NCBI RefSeq assembly: GCF_001425205.1 | Contig: NZ_LMDW01000001.1 | Span: forward strand, 373,928-437,927 | From: Variovorax sp. Root411 | GTDB taxonomy: Bacteria > Pseudomonadota > Gammaproteobacteria > Burkholderiales > Burkholderiaceae_C | Direction: 5' to 3' | Length of the DNA stretch: 64,000 bases | Part shown: piece after piece, positions 1-8,862 of the stretch | Numbering within the stretch: position 1 is the stretch's first letter | How the letters are laid out: each line of letters starts with the position of its first letter | Program-made: the position numbers and the translations under genes | Notes under the pieces: model-generated | Databases searched by the model: none | Told to the model about the DNA's origin: nothing | Seen by the model: only the letters and a program-made list of their open reading frames with translations

Positions 1-819
1 GGCACCCTGCAGAAGATCAAGGAGAGCGGCACGATCCAGATCGGCGCGCGCGACAGCCAGATCCCGTTCTCGTACAAGCTCAGCGCCGACAGCGCGCCCA
101 TCGGCTTCACCAACGACATCTGCCTGAAGATCGTCGACGCGGTGAAGGCCAAGCTCGGCCTCGCGAAGATCGAGGTGCGCTACACGATGCTGAATTCGAC
201 CAACCGCATCCCGCTGCTGCAGAACGGCACCGTCGACCTCGACTGCGCCACCACCACCAACACCACGCAGCGCCAGCAGCAGGTCGACTTCGCGCCCAGC
301 CACTTCGTGACCAACATCACCGCCGCCGTGAAGAAGGCCTCGGGCATCAACGCGCTGGCCGACCTCAACGGCAAGAACGTGGCCACCGTCTCGGGCAGCA
401 CCTCGATCCAGCTGCTGCGCGGCGCGCGCAAGAACGGCACCATCGAAGTGAACGAGATCGCCGGCAAGGACACCTCTGACGGCTTCCTGCTGCTGTCCAC
501 CGGCCGCGCCGATGCCTATGTGCTCGACGACGTGCAGCTCGCCGGCATGGTCGCCAGCGCGACCAACCCCGGTGACTACAAGCTGCTGAAGGAGTCGCTG
601 CGCCAGGAGCCCTACGGGATCATGCTGCGCAAGGACGACCCGCAGTTCAAGGCGCTGGTCGACGAGACCGTCACCGGGCTGATGAAGTCGGGCGCCATCG
701 AGCAGCTCTACACCAAGTGGTTCCTCTCGCCGATTCCGCCGAAGAACGTGAACCTGAACTTCCCGATGTCGGACGCGGTGCGCGAGATCTACAAGAACCC
801 CAATAACAAGGGCGTCTGA
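1..819 (+). CDS. Glutamate/aspartate-type ABC transporter substrate-binding protein (5' end outside window)
   Basis: The frame is open from base 1, so this is the last 272 residues of a periplasmic family 3 solute-binding protein. The signal peptide lies outside the window. The stretches STNRIPLLQNGTVDL, YGIMLRKDDPQFK and PIPPKNVNLNF closely match the E. coli GltI glutamate/aspartate receptor, so binding of an acidic or related amino acid for an ABC importer is expected. The stop lies three bases before the aminotransferase start, so the two are co-transcribed. The true substrate could differ from glutamate, because many Burkholderiales paralogues of this family sit beside catabolic enzymes. 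Confidence 0.9.
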   Translation, partial: GTLQKIKESGTIQIGARDSQIPFSYKLSADSAPIGFTNDICLKIVDAVKAKLGLAKIEVRYTMLNSTNRIPLLQNGTVDLDCATTTNTTQRQQQVDFAPSHFVTNITAAVKKASGINALADLNGKNVATVSGSTSIQLLRGARKNGTIEVNEIAGKDTSDGFLLLSTGRADAYVLDDVQLAGMVASATNPGDYKLLKESLRQEPYGIMLRKDDPQFKALVDETVTGLMKSGAIEQLYTKWFLSPIPPKNVNLNFPMSDAVREIYKNPNNKGV

Positions 820-822
820 GCG

Positions 823-2118
823 ATGGATTCCAAACTGTCTTCGAACCACCCCCACGGATTGGCCTTTTCCGACGCGCTGATGCGCGAGGTGAAGAGCCGC
901 TTCCTGCAGGTCGACCACGACCACAACGGCCGCGAGCGGCTGTACTTCGACAACGCCGGCGGCTCCTTCCGCCTGAAGGCCGCGGCCGAGCGCTTCGCGC
1001 AGATCGACGCCATTCCCGACAACGCCGAGCGCATCCACGCCACGGCCGTCGAGCTGCAGGACATCCAGGCGAAGGGAAGCGCCGACCTGCGCACCATCCT
1101 CAACGCCACCGGCGGCAGCGTGTACGCCTCGCTCACCGCATCGGGCGCAATGTTCGACATGGTTCGCGCGGTGGCCGAGAACGTGCCGGGCACGAACATG
1201 GTCACCACCGTGCTGGAGCACCCCTCGGCCTTCGATGCGATGAGCCTGTATGCCGAGCGCCTCGGCCGCGAGCTGCGCGTGGCGAAGAGCAACCCCGCCA
1301 CCGGCGGCATCGACGTGGACGAGATCGTGCGGCTGGTCGATGAGAACACCTGCCTGCTCAACGTGATCTACGCGTCGAACATCTCGGGCGCCAAGCTCGA
1401 CATGGCCGAGATCGTGCGCCGCGCACGCGAGATCAAGCCCGACCTGTACATCCTGGTGGACGCCGTGCAGCATGCGCCGCACGGCCTCATCGACCTGCAG
1501 AAGACGCCGGTTGACGGCATCAACCTCGCGCCCTACAAGTTCTTCGGTTGCCGGGGCTCGGGGCTGTCGTGGATGTCCGAGCGCGCGGCCGTGCTGCCGC
1601 ACCACAAGCTCGCGGGCAAGAAGCCCGGCTACTGGGACCTGGGCAGCGCCGCGCCGTGGCAGTTCGCGGTGCTCACCGAGATCGTCGACTACGTGTGCTG
1701 GCTCGGCGGGCACTTCGTCGACGCCACCGACCGGCGCGCGTTGTTCGCGGCAGGCATCACGCACATCGAACTGCACGAGCGCGCACTGCTGGCAATGCTT
1801 CTGGACGGCAACGAGAACGCCACCGGCATGCGCAAGCTCGAGGGCGTCAATGTGTTCCTCGACTACCAAGACCTGAGCAAGCGCGACCTGATCCTGGGCA
1901 TCGGATTCGACCGCATCGACTGCACGCAGGCCGTGGTCGAGTACGGCAAGCGCGGCGTGACCGTCTACGAGCGCGTGGCGACCAGCATTTATTCGAAGCG
2001 CATGCTCGAATCCTTCGGGCTCGCGGGCACGGTGCGGGTGTCGCCGCTGCATTGCAATTCCGTCGCAGACGTGGAGAAATTCCTGCGCATCACGCGGGAG
2101 ATCGCCGCTGACATTTGA
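823..2118 (+). CDS. Class V PLP-dependent aminotransferase (cysteine desulfurase-like fold)
   Basis: A 431-residue fold-type I PLP enzyme of the class V aminotransferase/NifS-like superfamily. The YFDNAGG start near residue 41, the DAVQH motif (D213, Q216) that holds the PLP pyridine ring, and K239 in APYKFFG as the Schiff-base lysine are all visible. The GCRGSG loop after K239 fits the phosphate-binding region. No NifS-type mobile cysteine loop was recognised, so a small-molecule aminotransferase or lyase acting on an amino acid is more likely than Fe-S assembly. It starts three bases after a GltI-like receptor gene, which suggests that it processes the imported amino acid. The reaction is not identifiable from sequence. 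Confidence 0.85.
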   Translation: MDSKLSSNHPHGLAFSDALMREVKSRFLQVDHDHNGRERLYFDNAGGSFRLKAAAERFAQIDAIPDNAERIHATAVELQDIQAKGSADLRTILNATGGSVYASLTASGAMFDMVRAVAENVPGTNMVTTVLEHPSAFDAMSLYAERLGRELRVAKSNPATGGIDVDEIVRLVDENTCLLNVIYASNISGAKLDMAEIVRRAREIKPDLYILVDAVQHAPHGLIDLQKTPVDGINLAPYKFFGCRGSGLSWMSERAAVLPHHKLAGKKPGYWDLGSAAPWQFAVLTEIVDYVCWLGGHFVDATDRRALFAAGITHIELHERALLAMLLDGNENATGMRKLEGVNVFLDYQDLSKRDLILGIGFDRIDCTQAVVEYGKRGVTVYERVATSIYSKRMLESFGLAGTVRVSPLHCNSVADVEKFLRITREIAADI

Positions 2119-2154
2119 CCGTCATGAGCCGTCATAGTCAGCAGTCGGCATGTT

Positions 2155-2480
2155 TTGGGAGGGTACGCCCCGCGAAGCTGCACCGCGTCGTCCACGCTCC
2201 ACGGCGCATAGACCTCCGCCTTCAGATCGGGGCGAATCCACCCTGGCCAGCAGGTCGCGCACGCCGTCCTTCACGCGCGCCACGCATGCGCACATAGGAC
2301 GCAAAGTCGCACAGCGCCTCGATGCTGGTTGCGTCGAGGTCCGGCGATTCCTCCAGGCTCAGCACCATGCGTTGCAGGCCCGGCGTCGCGTCGATGCGCG
2401 CGCGGATCGACGCAAACACCGCATCTGCGTTGCCGAAGAACAGCGGCACCTCGGGCCGCGCGATGAGCACGCCCGGCGGT
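2155..2480 (-). pseudogene. Decayed C-terminal STAS domain of a SulP-family anion permease
   Basis: This fills most of the 456-base gap between the aminotransferase and the DUF4337 gene. Read on the minus strand from about 2473, one frame gives GVLIARPEVPLFFGNAD and then SPDLDATSIEALCDFASYV, which is the STAS domain of SulP transporters. A second frame continues with ARVKDGVRDLLARVDSP and a third with AEVYAPWSVDDAVQLRG. Together they form one recognisable STAS domain interrupted by at least two frameshifts. A short deletion lies near 2283 and a one-base slip in a C run lies near 2230. The transmembrane part of the permease is absent. This is a gene remnant, not a functional protein. Confidence 0.7.
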
Positions 2481-2574
2481 GGCGGACCGGAGCCTGACGG
2501 CGGGGCGCCGGAAGTGCCGCGCGACCGGGCATACTCGCGCGCGCTCCACTCCAACACTTCACAGCAAGGACCTC

Positions 2575-3189
2575 ATGTCAGGACACGGCTTTCACGTGCA
2601 TGGCCCGCACGACCACGAACTCGAACACGCCGCAACCGGCGGCCACGGCTCCGAAGATGCCTCCGCGGGGCATTCCGGCGGCATGAACATGACGAGCAAG
2701 ATCGCGGTGTGCACCGCCGTGATCGCCACCGTCGGCGCGATCTTCTCGTACATGGGCGGAGCCACCCAGGCCAACGCCGGCCTCTACAAGAACAACGCCG
2801 CGATCAAGAAGACCGAGGCGTCGAACCAGTGGAATTACTTCCAGTCGAAGAGCACCAAGCAGGCGCTGGCCGAGTTCGCACGCGACACCGCGACCGACGA
2901 CGAGCGCAAGCAGGGCTGGCAGGTCAAGGTGGCGCGCTACGAACAGGAGAAGACCGACATCCAGGCCGCCGCGAAGAAGCTGGAGGCCGAGGCAAGCCAA
3001 TGGGATGCCCAGTCGGACGTGCAGATGCACCAGCACCATCGCTGGGCCCAGGCGACCACCGTGCTGCAGGTGTCGATCGCGCTGGCTGCTATTGCATTGC
3101 TGACGAAGAAGAAATGGCTCGAGCGCGCGATGTTCGGGGTGGCGGCGGCGGGGCTTGCAGTGGGCGGGCTGGCGGCGTTTCACGTTTAG
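2575..3189 (+). CDS. DUF4337 family membrane protein
   Basis: Predicted 204 residues. The ATG at 2575 is preceded by AAGGA with a four-base gap. An upstream in-frame ATG at 2479 would only add residues that overlap the SulP remnant. The N-terminus is His-rich (HGFHVHGPHDHELEH). A transmembrane segment lies near residues 43-60, followed by a charged, probably helical or coiled central region with Lys/Glu/Gln repeats. Two hydrophobic helices end the protein. This layout matches the DUF4337 family, which has no known function. The His-rich tail could bind metal, but that is speculation. It appears to be a single-gene unit. Confidence 0.8.
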   Translation: MSGHGFHVHGPHDHELEHAATGGHGSEDASAGHSGGMNMTSKIAVCTAVIATVGAIFSYMGGATQANAGLYKNNAAIKKTEASNQWNYFQSKSTKQALAEFARDTATDDERKQGWQVKVARYEQEKTDIQAAAKKLEAEASQWDAQSDVQMHQHHRWAQATTVLQVSIALAAIALLTKKKWLERAMFGVAAAGLAVGGLAAFHV

Positions 3190-3198
3190 GTGTGGCAG

Positions 3199-3219
3199 GG
3201 CGGGCGGGCATGGCCCGCC
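3199..3219. terminator. GC-rich hairpin between convergent genes
   Basis: GGCGGGC and GCCCGCC form a seven-base-pair stem around a seven-base loop. It lies between the end of the DUF4337 gene and the convergent tctA end. There is no clear U tract on either strand, so terminator function is tentative. Confidence 0.35.
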
Positions 3220-3244
3220 GTCGTCTCACCAGGCGCCGCAACCG

Positions 3245-4765
3245 CTACTCCTGCGGCTCCAACGCAACCGGCGGCTGGATCCCGTTCTTCTTCCGGGCCT
3301 GGAGCATGAACGAAACCACCTGCCACACGACGAAGATCCCGATCAGGCTCAGCAGCGTGCCGCTGATGGGCCGCGAGACGAACGTGCCGAAGCTCCCGCG
3401 GCTCAGCAGCATCGCGCGGCGGAAGTTCTCCTCCAGCATCGGGCCGAGGATGAAGCCGAGCATCAGCGGCGCGGCGTCCATCTCCAGCCGCATGAACATG
3501 TAGCCCATGAAGCCGAAGGCGGCGGTGATGAAGATGTCCTCCATGTTGTTGTTGACGCTGTAGGTGCCGATGCAGCAGAAGAACAGGATCGACGGGAACA
3601 GCACGGCGTACGGAATCTTGAACACCGACAGCCAGTAGCGCACCAGCGGCACGTTCAGCACGAGCAGGAACACGTTGCCGATCCACATGCTGGCCACCAG
3701 GCCCCAGAACAGCTCGGGGTGGCTGCCGATCATGTTCGGGCCCGGCTGGATGCCCTTGATGATGAAGGCGGCCAGCATCAGCGCCATGACGGCGTTTTCC
3801 GGAATGCCGATGCTCATGAGCGGAATGAAGCTGGTGCGCGCGGCGGCCTCGTCGGCCGCGGCCTGGCCGGCCACGCCTTCGATGCAACCGGTGCCGATCT
3901 CGTCCTTGTACTTGCTGACCTTCTTGTCGATCGCGTAGGCCGCAAACTGGGCGATGGTCGGGCCGCCGCCGGGCAGGATGCCCAGGAAGGAGCCGACCAC
4001 GCTGCCGCGCAGGGCGCTCGGAATGATCCGCTTGAACTCCGCCCAGGTCGGAATCAGGTTGATCTTGCCGTTGAAGGGCGAACGCTCCTCGCGCGAGTCG
4101 AGGTTCTTCGTGATCTCGGCGATGCCGAAGCAGCCCAGCGCGATGCTCACGATGCCGACGCCGTCCACCAGGAACGGCAGGTCGAGCGTGAAGCGCTGCG
4201 CACCGCTGTTCACGTCGGTGCCGATGGTGCCGAGCAGCACGCCGATCATGCACATGGCCAGCCCGTTGAGCAGGCTGCCGGTGGTCACGAAGCTCACGCA
4301 CACGAAGCCCACGAGCATCATCGCCACGTAGTCAGCGGGGCCGAAGAGGAATGCCACCTCGCCGAGCATGGGCGCCAGAAACGTCAGCACGAGGATCGCG
4401 ACCGTGCCGCCGATGAAGCTGGAGAAACCCGCCGTGAATAGTGCCAGCCCCGTCTGCCCTTTGAGCGTCATCGCATATCCGTCTATGCAGGCCACGATGC
4501 TGCTCGCATGCGGGATCTTCATCGTGATGGCGCTGACGCTGTCGCCGTACTGCGCGCCGTAGTAAATGCCGGCCAGCATGATCAGCGCCCCGGTCGTGGG
4601 AATGGAGTAGGTCAGCGGCAGCAGCAGGCTGATGGTGGCCAGTGGGCCCAGACCGGGCAGCAAGCCGACCAGCGTGCCCACCGTACAGCCGATTGCGCAG
4701 AACATGAGGTTCTGCCAGGTGAGGGCGTGCGAAAAACCGAACGCCAGGTTGTTGAGGACTTCCAT
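3245..4765 (-). CDS. tctA: Tripartite tricarboxylate transporter large permease TctA
   Basis: A 506-residue polytopic inner-membrane protein of the TctA family, the usual size for this about 12-helix permease. Family hallmarks are the VGLLPGLGPLATISLLLP loop near the N-terminus, [27 protein letters not shown] in the middle, and TSFIPLMSIGIPENAVMAL in the second repeat. It imports organic acids by a secondary mechanism, working with TctB and a periplasmic Bug receptor. It follows tctB by 31 bases. No tctC receptor gene adjoins this pair, unlike many TctCBA operons, so it must borrow a receptor encoded elsewhere. Confidence 0.93.
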   Translation of the reverse strand: MEVLNNLAFGFSHALTWQNLMFCAIGCTVGTLVGLLPGLGPLATISLLLPLTYSIPTTGALIMLAGIYYGAQYGDSVSAITMKIPHASSIVACIDGYAMTLKGQTGLALFTAGFSSFIGGTVAILVLTFLAPMLGEVAFLFGPADYVAMMLVGFVCVSFVTTGSLLNGLAMCMIGVLLGTIGTDVNSGAQRFTLDLPFLVDGVGIVSIALGCFGIAEITKNLDSREERSPFNGKINLIPTWAEFKRIIPSALRGSVVGSFLGILPGGGPTIAQFAAYAIDKKVSKYKDEIGTGCIEGVAGQAAADEAAARTSFIPLMSIGIPENAVMALMLAAFIIKGIQPGPNMIGSHPELFWGLVASMWIGNVFLLVLNVPLVRYWLSVFKIPYAVLFPSILFFCCIGTYSVNNNMEDIFITAAFGFMGYMFMRLEMDAAPLMLGFILGPMLEENFRRAMLLSRGSFGTFVSRPISGTLLSLIGIFVVWQVVSFMLQARKKNGIQPPVALEPQE

Positions 4766-4796
4766 GGTCTTTCCTTTTTCTCTCTTTTTCTTTTTC

Positions 4797-5219
4797 TCAG
4801 TAGAGCGGCAGGTTGAGACCCAGCAGCTTCTGCAGTGCCAGCGCCATGACGATCAGGCCGGCGGAAACCTTGACGTTGCGCACCCACGAATAGGTGGATG
4901 CGGCGAAGCCCGAGCAGAAGACCATGAAGACGATGCCCGCGATCATGTTCAGATACATCGAGATCACCGCCAGGCCGCAGAGGCTGGCGAGGATCACCGA
5001 GATGTTCCTGAAGTTGAACTCCAGCGGCACGCTTTTCACGATGAACGACCGGATCACGGTCGCCACGGCAATGATCAGCAGCATGCCGCTGATCATTGCG
5101 GGGAACAAGCCAGCCCCTGCGCGGCTGAGGTCTCCGATGGGGTAGCGAAGCGCGGTCAGGCCGAAGGCCAGCGCGATTGCCATGAGGAAGAGTCCCCTGA
5201 CAAGGTTTCTATTTTTCAT
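4797..5219 (-). CDS. tctB: Tripartite tricarboxylate transporter small subunit TctB
   Basis: A 140-residue protein with four predicted membrane segments, typical of the small TctB subunit. The ATG at 5219 (MKNRNLVRG) puts the first helix directly after a short basic N-terminus. The frame remains open upstream to 5480, but that extension is Arg/Pro-rich and does not look like a TctB. RAGAGLFPAMISGML matches the conserved TctB region that follows the first helix. It is the first gene of a tctB-tctA pair. The 190 bases between it and the divergently oriented upstream region hold no recognisable gene and probably contain its promoter. Confidence 0.88.
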   Translation of the reverse strand: MKNRNLVRGLFLMAIALAFGLTALRYPIGDLSRAGAGLFPAMISGMLLIIAVATVIRSFIVKSVPLEFNFRNISVILASLCGLAVISMYLNMIAGIVFMVFCSGFAASTYSWVRNVKVSAGLIVMALALQKLLGLNLPLY

Positions 5220-5409
5220 ACGCTCACGATGTTGTGGGTTGAATGCGCCCGGCTCCGCTCGAACCGGCCCGGGCCTGTCTCCATCCGGATGTGATTCCGG
5301 ACGCCCCGATGGTCTGGGGCCGGGCTGATCGGAATCTGACGCGTGCGTGAGGGGAACTACGTATGAAGGGAAGGGGCGCGGAGCAACGGCGGCGCGCACG
5401 CCGTGGCCG

Positions 5410-6240
5410 TCAGGACGGCCGCGGCAGGCACCGCGAGAGCGGCGCGAGCGCAATCCCGCCACTCCCGGTGCGCGCCGCAAGCACCAGCCCGCGCAGCACG
5501 GCGTACTCGCGCAACCGGGCGCCGCCGTGCGGGTCGCCGGGCAGGATGCCGGCGGACGGATGGCACATGAGCACGTCGCCGGTGCGGCAGGCCGAGAGCC
5601 ATTCGGACAGGCGCTGTTCGTGGCGCTGCATGTCGCCCGAGAAATCGTAGACGCCGAGCAGGCGGCTGCTCATGGGAATGCCGCGTTGCGCGGCCAGCGC
5701 GGCCAGCCGCGCGCCGCCCAGTGCGTGGATGACCCGGGCCTTCAAGCGGCCGGGGCCATGCTGCGCGCCCGGCGCCGTGTTGCGGATCCAGGGCGGCGAC
5801 GCCGCATAGCGCCGCACGATCTCCTCCACCAGCAGTTCTCGCACCACCGGGAACTGGTGCACGTGCCGGTGCCCGTCGACGAAGGCGGGTGCGCGGCCCA
5901 TGGCGTCCTCGAAGCGCGTCAGCTGGTCGCGGATGTCGGCCCGGAGCCCCGGCGCGAACACCGTGCGCGTGTACGTCCGCGCGAGCAACCCGAGCAGGCC
6001 GGGCTCGGGGCCGCCGGCGAGCGCGGGCCGCGTGAGGTCGAGGTGCAGGCCGACGTCGAGCCGTACCGGGTCGATGAGCTTCAGCACCTTCGCCCCTTCC
6101 TCCCAGGCGTCGCGGCGCACCATGCCGCTGGTGGCGGAGATCTTTCCCTGCTCGGCCAGGTCGAACACGGCGGAGTTGATGCCCGCGCTCATGCCGAAAT
6201 CGTCGGCGCAGATGCAGAGGCAGCGCGTCGCCTCAGTCAT
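5410..6240 (-). CDS. ChbG/HpnK family (NaxD-like) carbohydrate deacetylase
   Basis: A 276-residue YdjC/ChbG/HpnK-fold deacetylase. Metal and catalytic residues are visible: ADD at residues 12-14, the GLHLDL motif with H66, and DGHRHVHQFP with H124 and H128. Known relatives remove N-acetyl groups from chitobiose (ChbG), hopanoid glucosamine (HpnK) or undecaprenyl-phosphate N-acetylgalactosamine (Francisella NaxD). It is the last gene of an operon that also encodes a GT2 lipid-carrier glycosyltransferase and an ArnT-like transferase, so the NaxD role is the best guess. It overlaps the preceding gene by eight bases. Its assignment to this family is firm and its substrate is inferred. Confidence 0.85.
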   Translation of the reverse strand: MTEATRCLCICADDFGMSAGINSAVFDLAEQGKISATSGMVRRDAWEEGAKVLKLIDPVRLDVGLHLDLTRPALAGGPEPGLLGLLARTYTRTVFAPGLRADIRDQLTRFEDAMGRAPAFVDGHRHVHQFPVVRELLVEEIVRRYAASPPWIRNTAPGAQHGPGRLKARVIHALGGARLAALAAQRGIPMSSRLLGVYDFSGDMQRHEQRLSEWLSACRTGDVLMCHPSAGILPGDPHGGARLREYAVLRGLVLAARTGSGGIALAPLSRCLPRPS

Positions 6241-7813
6241 CGCCGTTCGTTCCGGAAACCGGGGCGGGCGCTGCGTCCAGGCAGTGCGGATCGCGCGTGG
6301 CGCTGCCCGCGAAGCGCCAGGCGGCGGCGCTTTCGTTCACCGCCACCAGCTGCGCGCGAAACAGCCACGGGTTGGCGAGCTGTGCCGTGTTCGAGCCGAC
6401 GAGCCAGGTGACGCGCGGCACGCACAGTGTGGCCGCGAGCTGCGTGCGGTCGAGCAGCGTGGCTGAGGCGCGCGCGGGCTCGAAGCGGCCGGCGTCCGAG
6501 ATCTCCTTGCGCCAGTTGTCGCGGGTGTCCCGTGCCGCAGCCTGCCAGTCGTCCGACACCAGCACGGGCTCGCGCAGGTTCCAATAAAAGGGAATCTCGT
6601 AGTAGTAGCTGTCGACCATCAGCACCTGGTCGCCGGGCGCGACCGCCTGCCCGGCCGGCAGCCTCAGCCGCGCGCCCGGCGGCGACGCCAGGACCGTAAC
6701 GGCGCCCACGCAGGCGATGCACACGGCGGCGGCCGCCAGCGTCATCGCGCGCACCTTCGGCAGCAGCGCTTGCGTTGCGCGGCCTGCGAGCACGCGCCCG
6801 GCGATCAGGCAGGCCAGCGGCGGCAGCGCCGGCAGCACGTAGCCGATGAGCTTGGAGCGCGGCAGCGAGAAGAACACCACGATGACCGCGAGCCAGATCC
6901 ACATCAGCCATTCGACATCCGAGCGCCCGGGCCGCGCGGCGTCGTCCTTGCCCCGCGGCACGAACACCCACGCGAACCACGGCAGCGTGAGCCCCGCCAG
7001 CACCGGCAGGTAGAACCAGAAGCCGTGCTCGTTGTTGAAGCCCGAGGATGCAAAGCGCCGGAAGTGCTGCGTGACGACGAAGTAGTCGAAGAACTCCGGG
7101 TACTTCATCTGCATGGCGACGAACCACGGCCCGGCCACGGCCAGCAGAACCGCCCAGCCGGGCAGCCATAGCGCGAGCCGCAGCGCCGCGAACCTGCGCG
7201 TCGCCCCGCACCAGATCGCGATCACCATCGCGGGCAGCACGAGGCCGATCAGCCCCTTGGCCAGCAACCCGGCTGCCGCGAACAGGTAGGCGCCCGCCAG
7301 CAGCGCCCGCCAGGGCTCCTCGCGCTCCTTCGCCAATGCGGCGCCGGCCGCCAGCAGGATCGTGGCCGAGATGCAGCCAGCCACCAGCATGTCGAGGTTC
7401 GCGAACTGCGCGCCCAGGAAGAAGAAGGGCGTCGTCACAAGCACCACGGTCGACAGCAGCGCCAGCCGCACCGTCGACCACCGGCGCAGGAACAGGAACA
7501 GCGCTGCCGCCGCCGCGCCCGCGCCCAGCACGGATGGCAGCCGCGCGGCCCATTCCACCGGCCCCGCTACCGACATCGCGGCCGCGCCGATCCAGTAGAA
7601 CAGCGGTGGCTTGTGGAAGAAGGGCAGGCCGTCGAGTCGCGGCACCAGCCAGTCGCCCGAGCGCAGCATCGCGAGCGCGACGCCGCCGTAGCGGCCTTCG
7701 TCGGGCGCCATCAGCGGGCGCACCCAGGCCGTGGCCAGCAGCCATGCGAAGAGGGCGGCAATGAGCCACAGTGGCTGCGGCGCAGTCCACCATGCGGGAA
7801 CAGGTCGTTTCAT
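6233..7813 (-). CDS. GT39/GT83 family ArnT-like lipid-carrier sugar transferase
   Basis: A 526-residue multi-pass membrane protein. The first helix is followed by APDEGRY (residues 36-42), the acidic periplasmic motif of ArnT and related GT-C enzymes, and by FFHKPPLFYW. About ten more hydrophobic segments come next, then a soluble C-terminal periplasmic domain. ArnT relatives take a sugar from undecaprenyl phosphate and attach it to lipid A or another envelope acceptor on the periplasmic side. The ATG at 7813 shares four bases with the stop of the upstream GT2 gene, which implies translational coupling. The sugar is not determinable, but the neighbouring deacetylase suggests an aminosugar. 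Confidence 0.88.
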   Translation of the reverse strand: MKRPVPAWWTAPQPLWLIAALFAWLLATAWVRPLMAPDEGRYGGVALAMLRSGDWLVPRLDGLPFFHKPPLFYWIGAAAMSVAGPVEWAARLPSVLGAGAAAAALFLFLRRWSTVRLALLSTVVLVTTPFFFLGAQFANLDMLVAGCISATILLAAGAALAKEREEPWRALLAGAYLFAAAGLLAKGLIGLVLPAMVIAIWCGATRRFAALRLALWLPGWAVLLAVAGPWFVAMQMKYPEFFDYFVVTQHFRRFASSGFNNEHGFWFYLPVLAGLTLPWFAWVFVPRGKDDAARPGRSDVEWLMWIWLAVIVVFFSLPRSKLIGYVLPALPPLACLIAGRVLAGRATQALLPKVRAMTLAAAAVCIACVGAVTVLASPPGARLRLPAGQAVAPGDQVLMVDSYYYEIPFYWNLREPVLVSDDWQAAARDTRDNWRKEISDAGRFEPARASATLLDRTQLAATLCVPRVTWLVGSNTAQLANPWLFRAQLVAVNESAAAWRFAGSATRDPHCLDAAPAPVSGTNGDD

Positions 7814-8862
7814 GGTTTTCCGCCCGCGATCCCCGTGCCGCGCTCGTGGCGCACCACGTACAGCGGGCGGCCCTTGACCTCCTCGTAGATGCGCGCGATG
7901 TACTCGCCCACGATGCCGGTGGAGATCATCTGGATGCCGATGAAGAACATCAGGCTCACGACGATGGTGGTCCAGCCCGAGACCGTGTTGCCGAACAGCA
8001 GGTGATCGATCGCCACGAAGGTGCCATAGGCGAAGGCCGGCAGCGCCAGCAGCAACCCCGCCACGCTGACCAGGCGCAGGGGCCAGGTGGTGAAGGCGGT
8101 CAGCCCGTCGATGGCCAGGTGCACCAGCCGCCGGGCATTGAAGGAACTGTTGCCCGCCGCGCGCGGCGCTGGCGTGTAGGGAAGCGCCACGGCGCGAAAG
8201 CCCACCCAGGCGTACAGGCCCTTCATGAAGCGGCTGCGTTCCGGCAGGTTCATGAGCGCGTCGACCACCTTGCGGTCCATCAGGCGGAAGTCGCCAGCGT
8301 CTCGGGGCACGGCGAAGCGGTCCGAGGAATTGACGAGGCTGTAGAAGAGCTTGCTGCCGATCTGCTTGAAGCGGCTTTCGTCGCTGCGTTTCTCGCGCAC
8401 CGCGTATACCACCTCCGCGCCGGCCACCCATTGCGCGACCATCTTGTGGATGAGCTCGGGCGAGTGCTGCAGGTCACCGTCGAGCAGCACCACCGCGTCG
8501 CCGGTGGTCGCGGCGAGGCCTGCGGTGAGCGCGGCTTCCTTGCCGAAGTTGCGCGACAGCGAGATGCAGCGAAAGCCGGAGAGCTCGCACCACGCCTCGG
8601 CCACGGCGGCGGTGTCGTCGGTGCTGCCGTCGTCCACCACGATGATCTCCCAGCGCATGTGCGTGGCCCAGAGGATGTCTTCGAGCAGCGGCAGCAGGTG
8701 GCGCAGGTTGGCCGCTTCGTTGAAGCACGGAATCACGCAGGAAATGCTGCGCGCCCCTGCCTCCGGCGCGAGTGGCGGGGCCGTGCGCGGCGCGGGAGCC
8801 TCGGCCCGCGGGAGATCGGCGGGTACACGTGAATGTCTGGTGGTGTTGGTCGAGGAGATCAT
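7810..8862 (-). CDS. Family 2 glycosyltransferase, undecaprenyl-phosphate sugar synthase type (ArnC/GtrB/FlmF2-like)
   Basis: A 350-residue protein. The GT-A domain starts near residue 40 with SCVIPCFNEAANL, carries VVDDGST (D77, D78) and has the metal-binding DGD motif at 128-130 in LLDGDLQHSPEL. Two C-terminal membrane helices follow (about residues 255-325), ending in the IVGEYIARIYEEVKGRP signature of the DPM1/GtrB/ArnC group. This architecture transfers a nucleotide sugar onto undecaprenyl phosphate on the cytoplasmic face. The ATG at 8862 overlaps the upstream phosphatase stop by four bases. The N-terminal 35 residues are Pro/Ala-rich and probably disordered. Confidence 0.9.
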   Translation of the reverse strand: MISSTNTTRHSRVPADLPRAEAPAPRTAPPLAPEAGARSISCVIPCFNEAANLRHLLPLLEDILWATHMRWEIIVVDDGSTDDTAAVAEAWCELSGFRCISLSRNFGKEAALTAGLAATTGDAVVLLDGDLQHSPELIHKMVAQWVAGAEVVYAVREKRSDESRFKQIGSKLFYSLVNSSDRFAVPRDAGDFRLMDRKVVDALMNLPERSRFMKGLYAWVGFRAVALPYTPAPRAAGNSSFNARRLVHLAIDGLTAFTTWPLRLVSVAGLLLALPAFAYGTFVAIDHLLFGNTVSGWTTIVVSLMFFIGIQMISTGIVGEYIARIYEEVKGRPLYVVRHERGTGIAGGKP

